Source: Methylorubrum extorquens (lineage in GTDB: Bacteria > Pseudomonadota > Alphaproteobacteria > Rhizobiales > Beijerinckiaceae). Taken from it: a stretch of DNA of 64,000 nt. A program made the translations under genes and the position numbers. Below the pieces are notes generated by a model, which made no database searches, had not been told where the DNA came from, and saw nothing but the letters and a program-made list of their open reading frames with translations. The number at the start of each line of letters is the position of its first letter. The first letter of the stretch is position 1. The stretch covers positions 151,501 to 215,500 of the forward strand of contig NZ_JALJXF010000001.1 in NCBI RefSeq assembly GCF_024169925.1, read 5' to 3'. This document shows positions 50,250 through 61,246 of this stretch, one piece after another.

Positions 50250-50435
50250 ATGGCGAAGCTCGTAAGGGATGGTGACACGGGCAAGGCACGCTCGACACGG
50301 CCCACCGAACCACCGGCCAAGCCGCGGCGCTTCACACTCTCGGATCTTCTCGTCGGTGCCGAGCAACTTCCGAAGTTTCATGAGGGCTTGAAGAGCGCCC
50401 TCGACGGTCCCTCTGTCGGCGCGGAACTCGGCTGA
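50250..50435 (+). CDS. Small protein with MazE-tail-like C-terminus
   Basis: 61 residues, basic N-terminal half (MAKLVRDGDTGKARSTRP) then RRFTLSDLLVGAEQLPKFHEGLKSALDGPSVGAELG. The FTLSDLLVG...SVGAELG pattern recalls the toxin-binding C-terminus of MazE/AbrB antitoxins (LDDLLAGITP...G.PVGRE.), but no toxin gene is adjacent and the SpoVT-AbrB fold is absent. AGGGAAG lies upstream. Reality is moderately likely, function unknown. Confidence 0.45.
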   Translation: MAKLVRDGDTGKARSTRPTEPPAKPRRFTLSDLLVGAEQLPKFHEGLKSALDGPSVGAELG

Positions 50436-50459
50436 TCGGCCTTCGTATCCAATCCGCGC

Positions 50460-50563
50460 CCTCGTCCTGAGGTGCCCGCGCGAGCCGGCCTCGAAGGGTG
50501 TTCCAGATCCCGCGCGATGACGGGAAGATCCTTCGAGGCTTCGCTCCGCACCTCAGGATGAGG
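50460..50563. repeat. Long inverted repeat, CCTCxTCCTGAGGTGC type, copy A
   Basis: Left end CCTCGTCCTGAGGTGC and right end GCACCTCAGGATGAGG are complementary with one mismatch, with inner CTCGAAGG/CCTTCGAGG pairing. It forms one large imperfect hairpin of about 104 bases, between the MazE-tail-like gene and the SDR gene. A second copy is at 56283-56395. I recall this sequence as a frequent intergenic element in Rhizobiales. Confidence 0.75.
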
Positions 50564-50635
50564 GGAGGGATTGGACGAGACCTGTCTCTCGGCAACGCGA
50601 ACAAAGCTTGAAGTCAGGACTGCTGGATCATCACC

Positions 50636-51322
50636 ATGAGCTATCCCCGGAAACACGCCCTGATCGTCGGTGCCTCCCGCGGCCTCGGGCTCGGGCTGAC
50701 CGAGACCTTCCTGCGGCGCGGCTGGCAGGTCACCGCGACCCGGCGCGGGGCCGCGCCCGGTCTCGAACGGCTGGCGGCGGAGGGTGTGCGGGTCGAAACG
50801 GTCGATATCGACGACGACGCGTCCGTTGCCGCCCTGCACGAACGGACGCGGCACGAACAATTCGATCTCGTCTTCGTGGTGGCCGGCGTGCTGATCGAGG
50901 CGGACAAGCCGCTCAACGCGGTGTCGCGGGCGGTCCACGCACAGGTCTACCTGACCAATGCGGTGAGCCCGATCCTGTTCGCGGACGCCTTTGCCGAGAC
51001 TCTTGCGCCCGGCGGCACGCTCGCCTTCATGTCCTCGGTGCTCGGCAGCGTCGGCCTCAACACAGAGGGCGGCTGGGAGAACTATCGGGCGAGCAAGGCG
51101 GCGCTGAACACCAACGCCCGGAGCTTCGCGGCGCGCCACGCCGACCGCGCGTTCGGCGTGCTGCTGCTGCATCCGGGCTGGGTCGCCACCGATATGGGCG
51201 GTGAGGGCGCAGACCTCGACGTGGCGACGAGCGCGGCCGGGCTGGCGGACGTGATCGAGGCGAGAGCCGGCCGGCCGGATCTCGCCTTTCTCGACCACCG
51301 GGGCGAGACGCTGCCCTGGTGA
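50636..51322 (+). CDS. Short-chain dehydrogenase/reductase
   Basis: 228 residues, Rossmann fold. TGxxxGxG-like HALIVGASRGLGLGLTETFLRRGW (residues 7-30), then DLVFVVAGVLIE, SSVLGSVGL with the catalytic Ser, and YRASKAALN with the YxxxK motif. Substrate unknown; such C-terminally short SDRs include SDR-type enzymes of unknown function related to CsgA/YciK-like. It is a single gene. Confidence 0.88.
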   Translation: MSYPRKHALIVGASRGLGLGLTETFLRRGWQVTATRRGAAPGLERLAAEGVRVETVDIDDDASVAALHERTRHEQFDLVFVVAGVLIEADKPLNAVSRAVHAQVYLTNAVSPILFADAFAETLAPGGTLAFMSSVLGSVGLNTEGGWENYRASKAALNTNARSFAARHADRAFGVLLLHPGWVATDMGGEGADLDVATSAAGLADVIEARAGRPDLAFLDHRGETLPW

Positions 51323-51338
51323 ATCGTCCGGTGGTTCG

Positions 51339-51710
51339 TCAGCGGCGCGGGTCGAGGGGCCGGCTGCGGCGCTCGACCACCACGGTCGGGCGGCTGCGGC
51401 GTTCGACGATCACCGCCCGCGGCGGGGCGCGGTTCGGGCTCGTTGGCGCGAGAATGCGCTGCTCCAGCGGCCGGTGCGCCGGGCGCGCCGCCGCGGCCTT
51501 GGCGGCGGCGACCACATGGGGGCGCACCTCGTCCGGGGCGAGGCCGATCAGCCCGCAGGCGATCTCCACCTGCTGCTCGACGTCGTCGGCCAGATCCTGG
51601 GCGGCGGCGACCGCCTCGGCGACCGTGGGCGGCTCGCGCCGCACCCGGATCGGAGGCAGATCCTGAAAGCTCTTCGGAGATTTTTTCACGGCACGACTCG
51701 CGGTCTTCAT
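51339..51710 (-). CDS. Basic protein of unknown function
   Basis: 123 residues. Basic N-terminus (MKTASRAVKKSPKSF), then a helical acidic segment (PPTVAEAVAAAQDLADDVEQQVEIACGLIGLAPDEVRPHVVAAAKAA), then a basic Pro/Arg-rich end carrying two near-repeats of VIVERRSRPTVVVERRSRP. Unrecognised. A TGTGCA-T-TGCACA palindrome lies 30 bases upstream of the ATG. Confidence 0.6.
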   Translation of the reverse strand: MKTASRAVKKSPKSFQDLPPIRVRREPPTVAEAVAAAQDLADDVEQQVEIACGLIGLAPDEVRPHVVAAAKAAAARPAHRPLEQRILAPTSPNRAPPRAVIVERRSRPTVVVERRSRPLDPRR

Positions 51711-52021
51711 GCACCGATCATAGGACGGCCCGTCTGGTTTGTGCATTGCACACAAATCGGACGTGACGGACCGCCGGCCGCATGGCTTGCCGGGCGGACG
51801 CCCCGCTCGTCGAGCATGCAGGATGCGCGCCGATGTGAGTCGGCGCCAGCACATTCGTTGACGGGGCCATCCGGCGGATACAACCCGTGGCGGTCATAGT
51901 GTCGCGGCAGCGCAGCAAATGGGTTCCCGAATCCGGAGATCGACGGGCCGCGCGAAAATCGGTGGCTTTGTGATCGCACATCCCGAATCCCGCCCCGATC
52001 CTGCGTCACGCACGCTCCACG
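51711..52021. other. Intergenic region upstream of the NlpC/P60 gene
   Basis: 311 bases between divergent genes. It contains TGTGCATTGCACA (51740-51752, perfect 6-bp arms around one base), within TTTGTG...CACAAA. No other gene or repeat is recognised. Promoters for the basic protein gene (minus) and the peptidase gene (plus) should lie here. Confidence 0.45.
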
Positions 52022-52882
52022 ATGCCAGACACACGCGATCCCCGCCTCACCCCGGCCCGGTCCGACCTCGCCGACATCCGCCTGAAAGGCGTCGTGACGG
52101 CGGAGCGCTACGTCGCGGGCGAGCCGGCACGGATCGTCGTGCCCTCAGCCCCCTTACGCCGCGCGCCGCGCCTCGAAGCCGGGCTTGAAACCGAGGCGGT
52201 GATGGGCGACGCCGTGACGGTGTTCGAGCGCCGTGACGGGTTCGCCTGGGGTCAGATCGCCCGCGACGGCTATGTCGGCTACCTGCCGGAGGCCGCACTC
52301 GGGGCCATCGATCCGGCGCCGACCCACCGGGTCGCGGCTCTGCGCACCTTCGTCTACCCGGCGCCGGACCTGAAGCGCCCGCATGTCGCCCATCTCAGCC
52401 TCGGCGCCGCCTTCGCGGTGCAGGCGCAGGAGGGCGAGTATTGGCGGCTTGCCAGCGGCGGCTACGTCTTTGCCGGCCATGCCGTGCCGATTGGGACCGC
52501 CGTGCCCGATTTTCCGGCCACCGCCGAGCGGCTTGTCGGCACGCCCTATCTCTGGGGCGGGCGCACCAGCCTCGGCCTCGATTGCTCGGGCCTCGTCCAG
52601 CTCTGCCTGGAAACCGCGGGTCTTGCCTGCCCCCGCGATGCGGACCAGCAGGAGCGGGCCCTCGGCGACGCCCTCCCGCCGGGGCTCGAAGAGCTGCGGC
52701 GCGGCGACCTCGTGTTTTGGAAGGGCCATGTCGGGCTGATGCTCGACGCCGACCGGCTCATCCACGCCAACGGCCATCACATGGCGGTGGCGGTGGAGCC
52801 TTTGCGCGAGGCGGTCGAGCGCATCTCGGCCAAGAGTTTTGGCGCCGTCACCTCGATCCGCCGGCTCGATCCGATCACCTGA
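52022..52882 (+). CDS. NlpC/P60 (C40) peptidoglycan endopeptidase with SH3-like domains
   Basis: 286 residues. Two SH3b-like segments (about 35-95 and 105-155) precede an NlpC/P60 catalytic domain from residue 165. Catalytic Cys188 is in TSLGLDCSGLVQLCLE, His236 in WKGHVGLML, and the third residue probably His248 in LIHANGHHMA. It cleaves gamma-D-Glu-diaminopimelate links in peptidoglycan peptides. No signal peptide is visible, so export or cytoplasmic recycling is uncertain. Cytoplasmic homologues with this SH3b-NlpC layout are common in alphaproteobacteria. Confidence 0.88.
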   Translation: MPDTRDPRLTPARSDLADIRLKGVVTAERYVAGEPARIVVPSAPLRRAPRLEAGLETEAVMGDAVTVFERRDGFAWGQIARDGYVGYLPEAALGAIDPAPTHRVAALRTFVYPAPDLKRPHVAHLSLGAAFAVQAQEGEYWRLASGGYVFAGHAVPIGTAVPDFPATAERLVGTPYLWGGRTSLGLDCSGLVQLCLETAGLACPRDADQQERALGDALPPGLEELRRGDLVFWKGHVGLMLDADRLIHANGHHMAVAVEPLREAVERISAKSFGAVTSIRRLDPIT

Positions 52883-52888
52883 GGGCGT

Positions 52889-54040
52889 TCAGCCGGCGCG
52901 GACGCTCTCCGGCGCCAGTGCGGCCAAAGCCTCGGCCAGGGCATCGACCTGCCCCTCGTCATGGGCCGCTGAGAAGGCGACCCGAAGCCGGGCGGTGCCC
53001 GGCGCCACCGTCGGCGGACGGATCGCCACCACGAGGAAGCCGCGTGCCTCCAATGCCGCAGAGAGGGCGAGTGCTGCCTCCGCCGCGCCGATGAGAACCG
53101 GCACGATCGGGCTCATCGCTTCGGGCAGGCCGAGGCGGGCGGTGAAGCGGCGGGCGAGCGCCAGCGGCCGGGCGGCGCGATCCGGCTCGGCTCCAACGAT
53201 CTCCAGCGCTTTGAGCGCGGCGGCAGCGGAGGCCGGCGGCAGGCCGGTGGTGTAGACGAGGCTGCGCGCCCGGCTCGTCAGCAGGTCGATCACGGGCCGT
53301 GAGGCGCAGAGATAGCCGCCATAGGAGCCCAGCGTCTTCGACAGCGTGCCCATTTCGAGCGGCGCCCGCTGGCCAGGCTCGACCACGCCGAGGCCGTGGG
53401 CGTCGTCCACCAGCGTCCAGGCGTCGTACTCTTCCGCGATGGCCAGGATCTCGGGGAGCGGCGCACGGTCGCCATCCATGCTGAACACCCGCTCGGTCAG
53501 GATCAGCGCCCGCCGCGCCGCGCCGCGATGCTCGGCGAGAAGCGCGCGCAACTGCGCCATGTCGTTGTGGGCGAAGCGCACGGTCCGCGCGCCCGACATC
53601 CTTGCTCCGGCGAACAGGCAGGAATGGCCGAGTTCGTCGATCAGGATCAGGTCGCCCGCGCCGACGAGGGCCGGGGCGATGCCGAGATTGGCGAGATAGC
53701 CCGAGCCGAAGACCAGCGCGGCTTCCTTGCCCTTGTGCCGGGCGAGCCGCTCCTCCAGCGCCGCGAGCGGGGGGGAATTGCCGGTCACCAGCCGCGAGGC
53801 GCCCGCGCCCGCGCCGTAGCGGGCCAGCGCTTCGGTGGCTGCCGCGATCACACGCGGATCGTGGGCGAGGCCGAGATAATCGTTGCAGGAGAATGAGATG
53901 AGCGCACGGCCCCCCCGCTCGGCCGCCGCCTCGGGGCCGCGGGCGGTCACGGCCAGACGGCGGCGCAGGGCGGCGGCTTCGAGGCTGGCGAGCTTCTCTC
54001 CGGCGAAGGCGTCGAGGCTGTGAGAGGGGTTCGGCGACAT
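52889..54040 (-). CDS. bioF: 8-amino-7-oxononanoate synthase
   Basis: 383 residues. It condenses pimeloyl-ACP/CoA with alanine to give KAPA for biotin. PLP-enzyme motifs: SFSCNDYLGLAHDPRV, GAGAGASRLVTGNSPPLAALEERLARHKGKEAALVFGSGYLANLG, ILTERVFSMDGDRAPL, TLVDDAHGLGVV and the Schiff-base Lys235 in EMGTLSKTLGSYGGYL. ATG 54040 gives MSPNPSHSLD; an ATG 12 codons upstream is the alternative. Convergent with the peptidase gene. bioA lies 5 kb away across the gcv operon; bioB and bioD are not in the window. Confidence 0.93.
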   Translation of the reverse strand: MSPNPSHSLDAFAGEKLASLEAAALRRRLAVTARGPEAAAERGGRALISFSCNDYLGLAHDPRVIAAATEALARYGAGAGASRLVTGNSPPLAALEERLARHKGKEAALVFGSGYLANLGIAPALVGAGDLILIDELGHSCLFAGARMSGARTVRFAHNDMAQLRALLAEHRGAARRALILTERVFSMDGDRAPLPEILAIAEEYDAWTLVDDAHGLGVVEPGQRAPLEMGTLSKTLGSYGGYLCASRPVIDLLTSRARSLVYTTGLPPASAAAALKALEIVGAEPDRAARPLALARRFTARLGLPEAMSPIVPVLIGAAEAALALSAALEARGFLVVAIRPPTVAPGTARLRVAFSAAHDEGQVDALAEALAALAPESVRAG

Positions 54041-54147
54041 GGCACGTTGAAGGCGACGGCGCTCGGGGGATGTCAAGCCGACGGGGACGGGCGCGGCGAA
54101 CCCCGTGCGGGGCGGCGCGTTGCACAGGCTCTGCCGGAACCCCCGCC

Positions 54148-54378
54148 ATGCCGCGCCTTCGCTGCGTCGTCCTTCTGCTGATGGTCTTTGCCGGTTACCT
54201 GGTCAGCCCGGTGCCAACCTCGGCCGGCCCGGCTCAATCCTACCTGTTCGGCGAGCAGCGCTTCCGCACTGCCTGCCGCCCGCCGCTGAAATACGCGGCC
54301 GGGGCCTGCCTCCGCCGCTGCCCGGCGGGTTACGAAAGCTTCCGCGGCTATTGCCGGCTGCGCAACATGATGCGCTGA
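54148..54378 (+). CDS. Small exported cysteine protein
   Basis: 76 residues. A signal peptide (CVVLLLMVFAGYLVSPVPTSAGPA) is followed by a short domain with four cysteines: RTACRPPLKYAAGACLRRCPAGYESFRGYCRLRNM. Two disulfides are plausible. Unrecognised. It lies between bioF and the glycine riboswitch. Confidence 0.6.
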   Translation: MPRLRCVVLLLMVFAGYLVSPVPTSAGPAQSYLFGEQRFRTACRPPLKYAAGACLRRCPAGYESFRGYCRLRNMMR

Positions 54379-54442
54379 TCGTCACCTGACTTGGCTTGCG
54401 CGAGGGGGCGCAAAGTGCGAGCCTTCCGGTGTCCGATACAGA
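54379..54442. promoter_or_regulatory. Probable promoter region of the gcv operon
   Basis: The 64 bases between the small cysteine protein stop and the riboswitch must hold the gcv promoter unless transcription reads through. No clear -35/-10 pair is visible. Confidence 0.3.
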
Positions 54443-54636
54443 CGATACGGGAGAGCCCAGGCCCATCGAAAGATGAGTCATGGCGCCGACGGAGCAACCA
54501 CCCCCGGAAACTCTCAGGCACAATCACCGTATCGTTGGACAATCTGGAGAGAGGCGCCGTCCGGCGCCCACCGAAGGAGAAACCTCGCTCGAATATTGAG
54601 TGAGGGAAGCTCTCAGGTAAGCGTGACAGATGGGGG
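54443..54636 (+). ncRNA. Tandem glycine riboswitch
   Basis: Two glycine aptamers in series. The first begins ACGGGAGAGCCC and continues to GCGCCGACGGAGCAACCACC and GGAAACTCTCAGGCACAATCACCGTA (about 54445-54531). The second is GGACAATCTGGAGAGAG, GCGCCG...GGCGCCCACCGAAGGAGAAACC, then GGAAGCTCTCAGGTAAGCGTGACAGATGGGG (about 54536-54635). The GGAGAG, GCCGAAGGnGcAA and CTCTCAGGnA signatures are diagnostic. Glycine binding should switch on gcvT, which starts 51 bases later. Both aptamers look complete. Confidence 0.92.
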
Positions 54637-54686
54637 CAACTTGCCAGCCGGCCGGCGGGCAAGATCCGTCTGTCGCGGAGTGCCCG

Positions 54687-55865
54687 ATGAGTCTGCAAGC
54701 TGCCGGGGCCTTGAGTCCTGCCGCCCCCGTTTCCGCTGATCCGCTGGCACAGACGCCGCTGCACGCGCTCCATCGGCGCCTCGGCGCCAAGATGGTGCCG
54801 TTCGCGGGCTACGCGATGCCGCTGCAATACCCCGCTGGGCTCTTGAAGGAGCATCTGCACACGCGGGCGGCCGCCGGCCTGTTCGACGTGTCGCATATGG
54901 GCCAGATCGCGCTGACGCCCCGCTCCGGCGACGTCGCGGAGGCGGCCCGCGCGCTCGAGGCGCTGATCCCCATCGATATCCTCGGGCTTCCCGAAGGCCG
55001 CCAGCGCTACGGTTTCCTCACCGACGCGGCCGGCGGCATCCTCGACGACCTCATGGTCGCGCGCCTGCCCGGCCGGCTCCAGATCGTCGTCAACGCCGCC
55101 AACAAGGCCGCCGGTTTCGCGCATCTGCGCGCCCATCTGCCGGACGGCATCGATCTGAGGCTCGTGCCGGATGCGCTGATCGCGCTGCAAGGCCCGAAGG
55201 CGGCCGAGGTGCTGGCGCGGCTGGCGCCCGAGGCCGAGGCGATGCGCTTCATGGATGTGCGCACGGTCGCGATCCTCGGCGCGCCCTGCCTTGTCAGCCG
55301 CTCCGGCTATACGGGTGAGGACGGCTTCGAGATTTCCGTGCCGGCCGAGCGCGCGGAGGCCGTGGCTGAAGCCCTGCTCGCGGAGTCCGAGGTGCTGCCG
55401 GTCGGCCTCGGCGCCCGCGATTCCCTGCGCCTCGAAGCCGGCTTGCCGCTCCACGGGGCGGACATCGATCCCGGCACCAGCCCGGTCGAGGCGAGCCTCG
55501 CCTGGGCGATCTCGCCCGCCCGCCGGAGGGGCGGCGCCCGCGAAGGCGGTTTTCCGGGTGCGGACACGATCCTCCCCGCGGTGGCGACCGGGCCGTCCCG
55601 CCGCCGCGTTGGCCTGCGCCCCGAGGGCCGAGCGCCGGTGCGGGCGGACGCCCCGCTCTTCGCTGCGGAGGCCGGCGGCGAGCCGGTCGGCCGCGTCACC
55701 TCCGGCGGCTTCGGCCCGAGCCTCGGGGCGCCCGTCGCGATGGGCTTCCTGCCGGCGGCCCTCGCCGCCCCCGGCACCCGCGTCTTCGCCGAAGTGCGCG
55801 GCCAGCGGCTCCCCCTCGTCGTCTCCCCGCTTCCCTTCGTCCCAGCCGGCTTCAAGCGCGGCTGA
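54687..55865 (+). CDS. gcvT: Glycine cleavage system T protein (aminomethyltransferase)
   Basis: 392 residues. It moves the methylene of glycine from the lipoyl arm of H protein to tetrahydrofolate, releasing ammonia. Motifs: [77 protein letters not shown] (folate-site Asp) and [41 protein letters not shown] 54687 starts MSLQAAG; a start 19 codons upstream is less likely. First gene of gcvT-gcvH-gcvP. Confidence 0.95.
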   Translation: MSLQAAGALSPAAPVSADPLAQTPLHALHRRLGAKMVPFAGYAMPLQYPAGLLKEHLHTRAAAGLFDVSHMGQIALTPRSGDVAEAARALEALIPIDILGLPEGRQRYGFLTDAAGGILDDLMVARLPGRLQIVVNAANKAAGFAHLRAHLPDGIDLRLVPDALIALQGPKAAEVLARLAPEAEAMRFMDVRTVAILGAPCLVSRSGYTGEDGFEISVPAERAEAVAEALLAESEVLPVGLGARDSLRLEAGLPLHGADIDPGTSPVEASLAWAISPARRRGGAREGGFPGADTILPAVATGPSRRRVGLRPEGRAPVRADAPLFAAEAGGEPVGRVTSGGFGPSLGAPVAMGFLPAALAAPGTRVFAEVRGQRLPLVVSPLPFVPAGFKRG

Positions 55866-55891
55866 TCCCTCTCGTGTCAGGAGTTTTGATC

Positions 55892-56254
55892 ATGCTGCGT
55901 TTCACCGACGAGCACGAATGGCTGCGCCTTGATGGCGACGTCGCCACGGTCGGCATCACCGCGCACGCCGCCGAACAGCTCGGCGACCTCGTCTTCATCG
56001 AGTTGCCGAAGGTCGGCGCGACGCTGAACAAGGGCGAGGCGGCCGCCGTGGTCGAGTCCGTCAAGGCGGCCTCGGACGTCTACGCGCCGCTCTCCGGCGA
56101 AGTCACCGAGGTCAACGAGGCGGCGGTCGGCGACCCGGCCTCGGTCGGCACCGACCCGCAGGGCGGCGGCTGGCTCTACCGGCTCAAGCTCGACGATCCG
56201 TCGGCCATGGACGGGCTGATGGACGAGGCGGCCTACGCGGCGTTCGCAAAGTAG
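55892..56254 (+). CDS. gcvH: Glycine cleavage system H protein
   Basis: 120 residues. The lipoyl carrier of the system. Lys58 in [24 protein letters not shown] is the lipoylation site; the N-terminal [37 protein letters not shown] is standard. AGGAG stands nine bases before ATG 55892; an in-frame GTG six codons upstream is less likely. Confidence 0.96.
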   Translation: MLRFTDEHEWLRLDGDVATVGITAHAAEQLGDLVFIELPKVGATLNKGEAAAVVESVKAASDVYAPLSGEVTEVNEAAVGDPASVGTDPQGGGWLYRLKLDDPSAMDGLMDEAAYAAFAK

Positions 56255-56282
56255 CGCCAGCCCGAGTTGTCCCACCCATCGC

Positions 56283-56395
56283 CCTCATCCTGAGGTGCCG
56301 GAGCGCAGCGGAGGCCTCGAAGGAGACCTCCAGAACCCGCCGTGATCCCTGGAGCCCTCGTTCGAGGCTGCCTTCGCAGCACCTCAGGAGAGGGG
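56283..56395. repeat. Long inverted repeat, copy B, within the gcv operon
   Basis: Begins CCTCATCCTGAGGTGCC and ends GCAGCACCTCAGGAGAGGGG, complementary with small mismatches; inner CCTCGAAGGAG and CGTTCGAGGC also correspond to copy A (50460-50563). It sits in the 192-base gap between gcvH and gcvP, so the operon transcript would carry this hairpin; it could attenuate or protect RNA. Confidence 0.75.
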
Positions 56396-56446
56396 ACGGA
56401 GCGGGTGGCTCGGCGCGCGGCATCCGCCTTCGAAAGGCTGCCCCCC

Positions 56447-59293
<2,847 letters not shown>

Positions 59294-59304
59294 AGCCGCC
59301 GCGT

Positions 59305-59328
59305 GCCCCTCCCCATCAGGGGAGGGGC
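59305..59328 (+). terminator. Hairpin after gcvP
   Basis: GCCCCTCCCC (59305-59314) pairs perfectly with GGGGAGGGGC (59319-59328) around ATCA, 12 bases after the gcvP stop. It lacks a T tract, but the stem is very strong. Confidence 0.55.
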
Positions 59329-59372
59329 TGTGCGCGTTTGACTCCGTCAGCGCCACCCCTCAATCCCCGCGC

Positions 59373-60623
59373 ATGACCGCGCTCGATCACCACCACCTTT
59401 GGCGCCCCTACACCCAGATGAAGACCGCCGCGCCGCCGCTGGAGGCGATCGCAACGCGGGGCACGCGCATCACGCTGAAGGGCGGGCGTGAACTCATCGA
59501 CGGCATCGCCTCGTGGTGGACGGCGGTGCACGGCTACAACCATCCGCACATCGCCGCGGCCATGGCCGACCAGCTCCTGCGGATGCCGCACGTGATGTTC
59601 GGCGGCCTCACCCACGCCTCGGCCGAGCGATTGGGCGCGCGCCTCGCCGGGCTGCTGCCGGGCGATCTCAACCACGTCTTCTTCACCGATTCCGGCTCGG
59701 TCGCCGTCGAGGTCGCGCTGAAGATGGCGGTGCAGCTCTGGCTCAACCGCGGCGAGACCGGACGCACCCGCGTGCTCGCCTTCCGCGGCGGCTATCACGG
59801 CGACACGATGGGCGCGATGTCGGCCTGCGACCCCGAGGAGGGGATGCACCGCCGCTTCGGCGCCTACCTGCCGGCTCAGGTCTTCGCGGAACTGCCGCGC
59901 ACGGCCGAGGCGGAGGCGGCCCTCGACGCGATGCTCGCCCGCCACCGCCACGAACTCGCGGCGGTGATCGTCGAGCCCCTGGTGCAGGGGGCGGGCGGGA
60001 TGTTGATGCATCCGCCGGAGACTCTGGCCACGGTTGCCCGCCTCGCCCGCCGCCACGGCCTGCCGCTCATCGCCGACGAGATCTTCACCGGGTTCGGCCG
60101 GACCGGAACGATGTTCGCCTGCGTGCAGGCCGGCATCGTGCCCGACATCCTCTGCCTGTCGAAGGCGCTGACCGGCGGGACGATGGCGCTCGCCGCCACG
60201 GTGGCCACCACCGAGATCTTTTCCGCCTTCTGGTCGGACGACGCCTCGGCGGCCCTGATGCACGGGCCGACCTTCATGGCGAACCCGCTCGCCTGCGCGG
60301 CGGCGAATGCCAGCCTCGACTTGTTCGAGGCCGAGCCACGGCTCGCACAGGCTCAAGCGATCGCCGCACGCTTGCAGGAGGGGCTCGCCCCCCTGACCCG
60401 GTTGCCCGGTATACGGGACGTTCGGGTGCTCGGCGCCATCGGCGCGGTGCAATTCGCGAGTGCGCCCGATCTTGCCGACCTCAAGCGGCGTTTCGTCGAG
60501 CGCGGCGTCTGGGTGCGCCCGTTCGGCGACATCGTCTACCTCACTCCCGCACTCACCATCGATGCGGGTGACCTCGACCGTCTGATCGCGGCGGTGACGG
60601 CGGTGACCGAGGCTGTGGCATGA
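59373..60623 (+). CDS. bioA: Adenosylmethionine-8-amino-7-oxononanoate aminotransferase
   Basis: 416 residues, class III PLP aminotransferase. It converts KAPA to DAPA using S-adenosylmethionine as amino donor. Early motif HLWRPYTQMK (BioA-type), DGIASWWTAVHGYNHPHI, VFFTDSGSVAVEVALKMAVQLW, FRGGYHGDTMGAMS, LIADEIFTGFGRTGTMFA and Lys264 in ILCLSKALTGGTMALAA. Follows gcvP by 79 bases with a hairpin between. bioF is the nearest partner, on the other side of the gcv operon. Confidence 0.95.
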   Translation: MTALDHHHLWRPYTQMKTAAPPLEAIATRGTRITLKGGRELIDGIASWWTAVHGYNHPHIAAAMADQLLRMPHVMFGGLTHASAERLGARLAGLLPGDLNHVFFTDSGSVAVEVALKMAVQLWLNRGETGRTRVLAFRGGYHGDTMGAMSACDPEEGMHRRFGAYLPAQVFAELPRTAEAEAALDAMLARHRHELAAVIVEPLVQGAGGMLMHPPETLATVARLARRHGLPLIADEIFTGFGRTGTMFACVQAGIVPDILCLSKALTGGTMALAATVATTEIFSAFWSDDASAALMHGPTFMANPLACAAANASLDLFEAEPRLAQAQAIAARLQEGLAPLTRLPGIRDVRVLGAIGAVQFASAPDLADLKRRFVERGVWVRPFGDIVYLTPALTIDAGDLDRLIAAVTAVTEAVA

Positions 60624-60847
60624 GGGAAGCTCGCCGCGCGGCGTGAAGCTTGCGAGCTTGTCCGCAGAGAACCACGGGACCCTGCAACCCGCAGCGGGGT
60701 TACTCGTTGGATGATCGCAGCGCGGCGCTTCCCGGCACGGGAAACGGTCAAGTCTGTGAGTGGACGAGGTCTGTGAGCAGGCTAATTCTGTCAACAACAA
60801 GTCTGCGAGCAACTTGGGCCGCTGGAGCAAATCGGGGAGAGCGTAAG

Positions 60848-61246
60848 GTGGCGAGCCAGACCGAGACGACGAATCCGGAAGCCGACCGTCCCGTCATCCT
60901 CATCGTCGAGGACGAGGCCCTGACCATCATGGACCTCGGCGACGTGCTGGAAGAGGGCGGCTACGACACCGTGCAATGCGCTTCCGCCGAGCGCGCGCTG
61001 TCCATCCTTCAGGCGCGGCCCGACATCTGCGGCCTCGTGACGGATGTGCAGCTCTCGGGCCGGGTCGATGGGTTCGATCTGGCCAGTTCCGTCGCTCAGG
61101 CGCGGCCGAACCTGCCGATCCTGATCGTGTCCGGCCGCGCCTCGCCCGATCCCGAGCGCATGCCGGAGGGCGCGCAGTTCATCGCTCGCCCTTGCGCGGG
61201 TGAGGATATCCTGGCCCGCCTCAAGGGGCTGATGCCGCATTGCTGA
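60848..61246 (+). CDS. Single-domain response regulator
   Basis: 132 residues, one receiver domain: acidic pair E21/D22 in ILIVEDEALTIMDL, phospho-acceptor Asp66 in GLVTDVQLSGRVDGFDLA, conserved Ser95 in ILIVSGRAS. The switch Lys in the usual KP motif is replaced: FIARPCAGEDILA has Arg114. It starts at a GTG (60848) with GGGAGAG ahead. No output domain. It resembles the single-domain receivers that pair with HWE-type histidine kinases. Overlaps the 3' end of the convergent epimerase gene by 26 bases. Confidence 0.85.
   Translation: MASQTETTNPEADRPVILIVEDEALTIMDLGDVLEEGGYDTVQCASAERALSILQARPDICGLVTDVQLSGRVDGFDLASSVAQARPNLPILIVSGRASPDPERMPEGAQFIARPCAGEDILARLKGLMPHC

Noticed and set aside
50250..50435. 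Complete toxin-antitoxin locus
   Set aside because: Only an antitoxin-tail-like protein is present; neighbouring genes (MgtC, SDR) are not toxins.
60760..60815. Repeated GTCTGTGAG/GTCTGCGAG motifs ahead of the response-regulator gene
   Set aside because: Three short imperfect copies with irregular spacing; not enough for an operator or repeat call.
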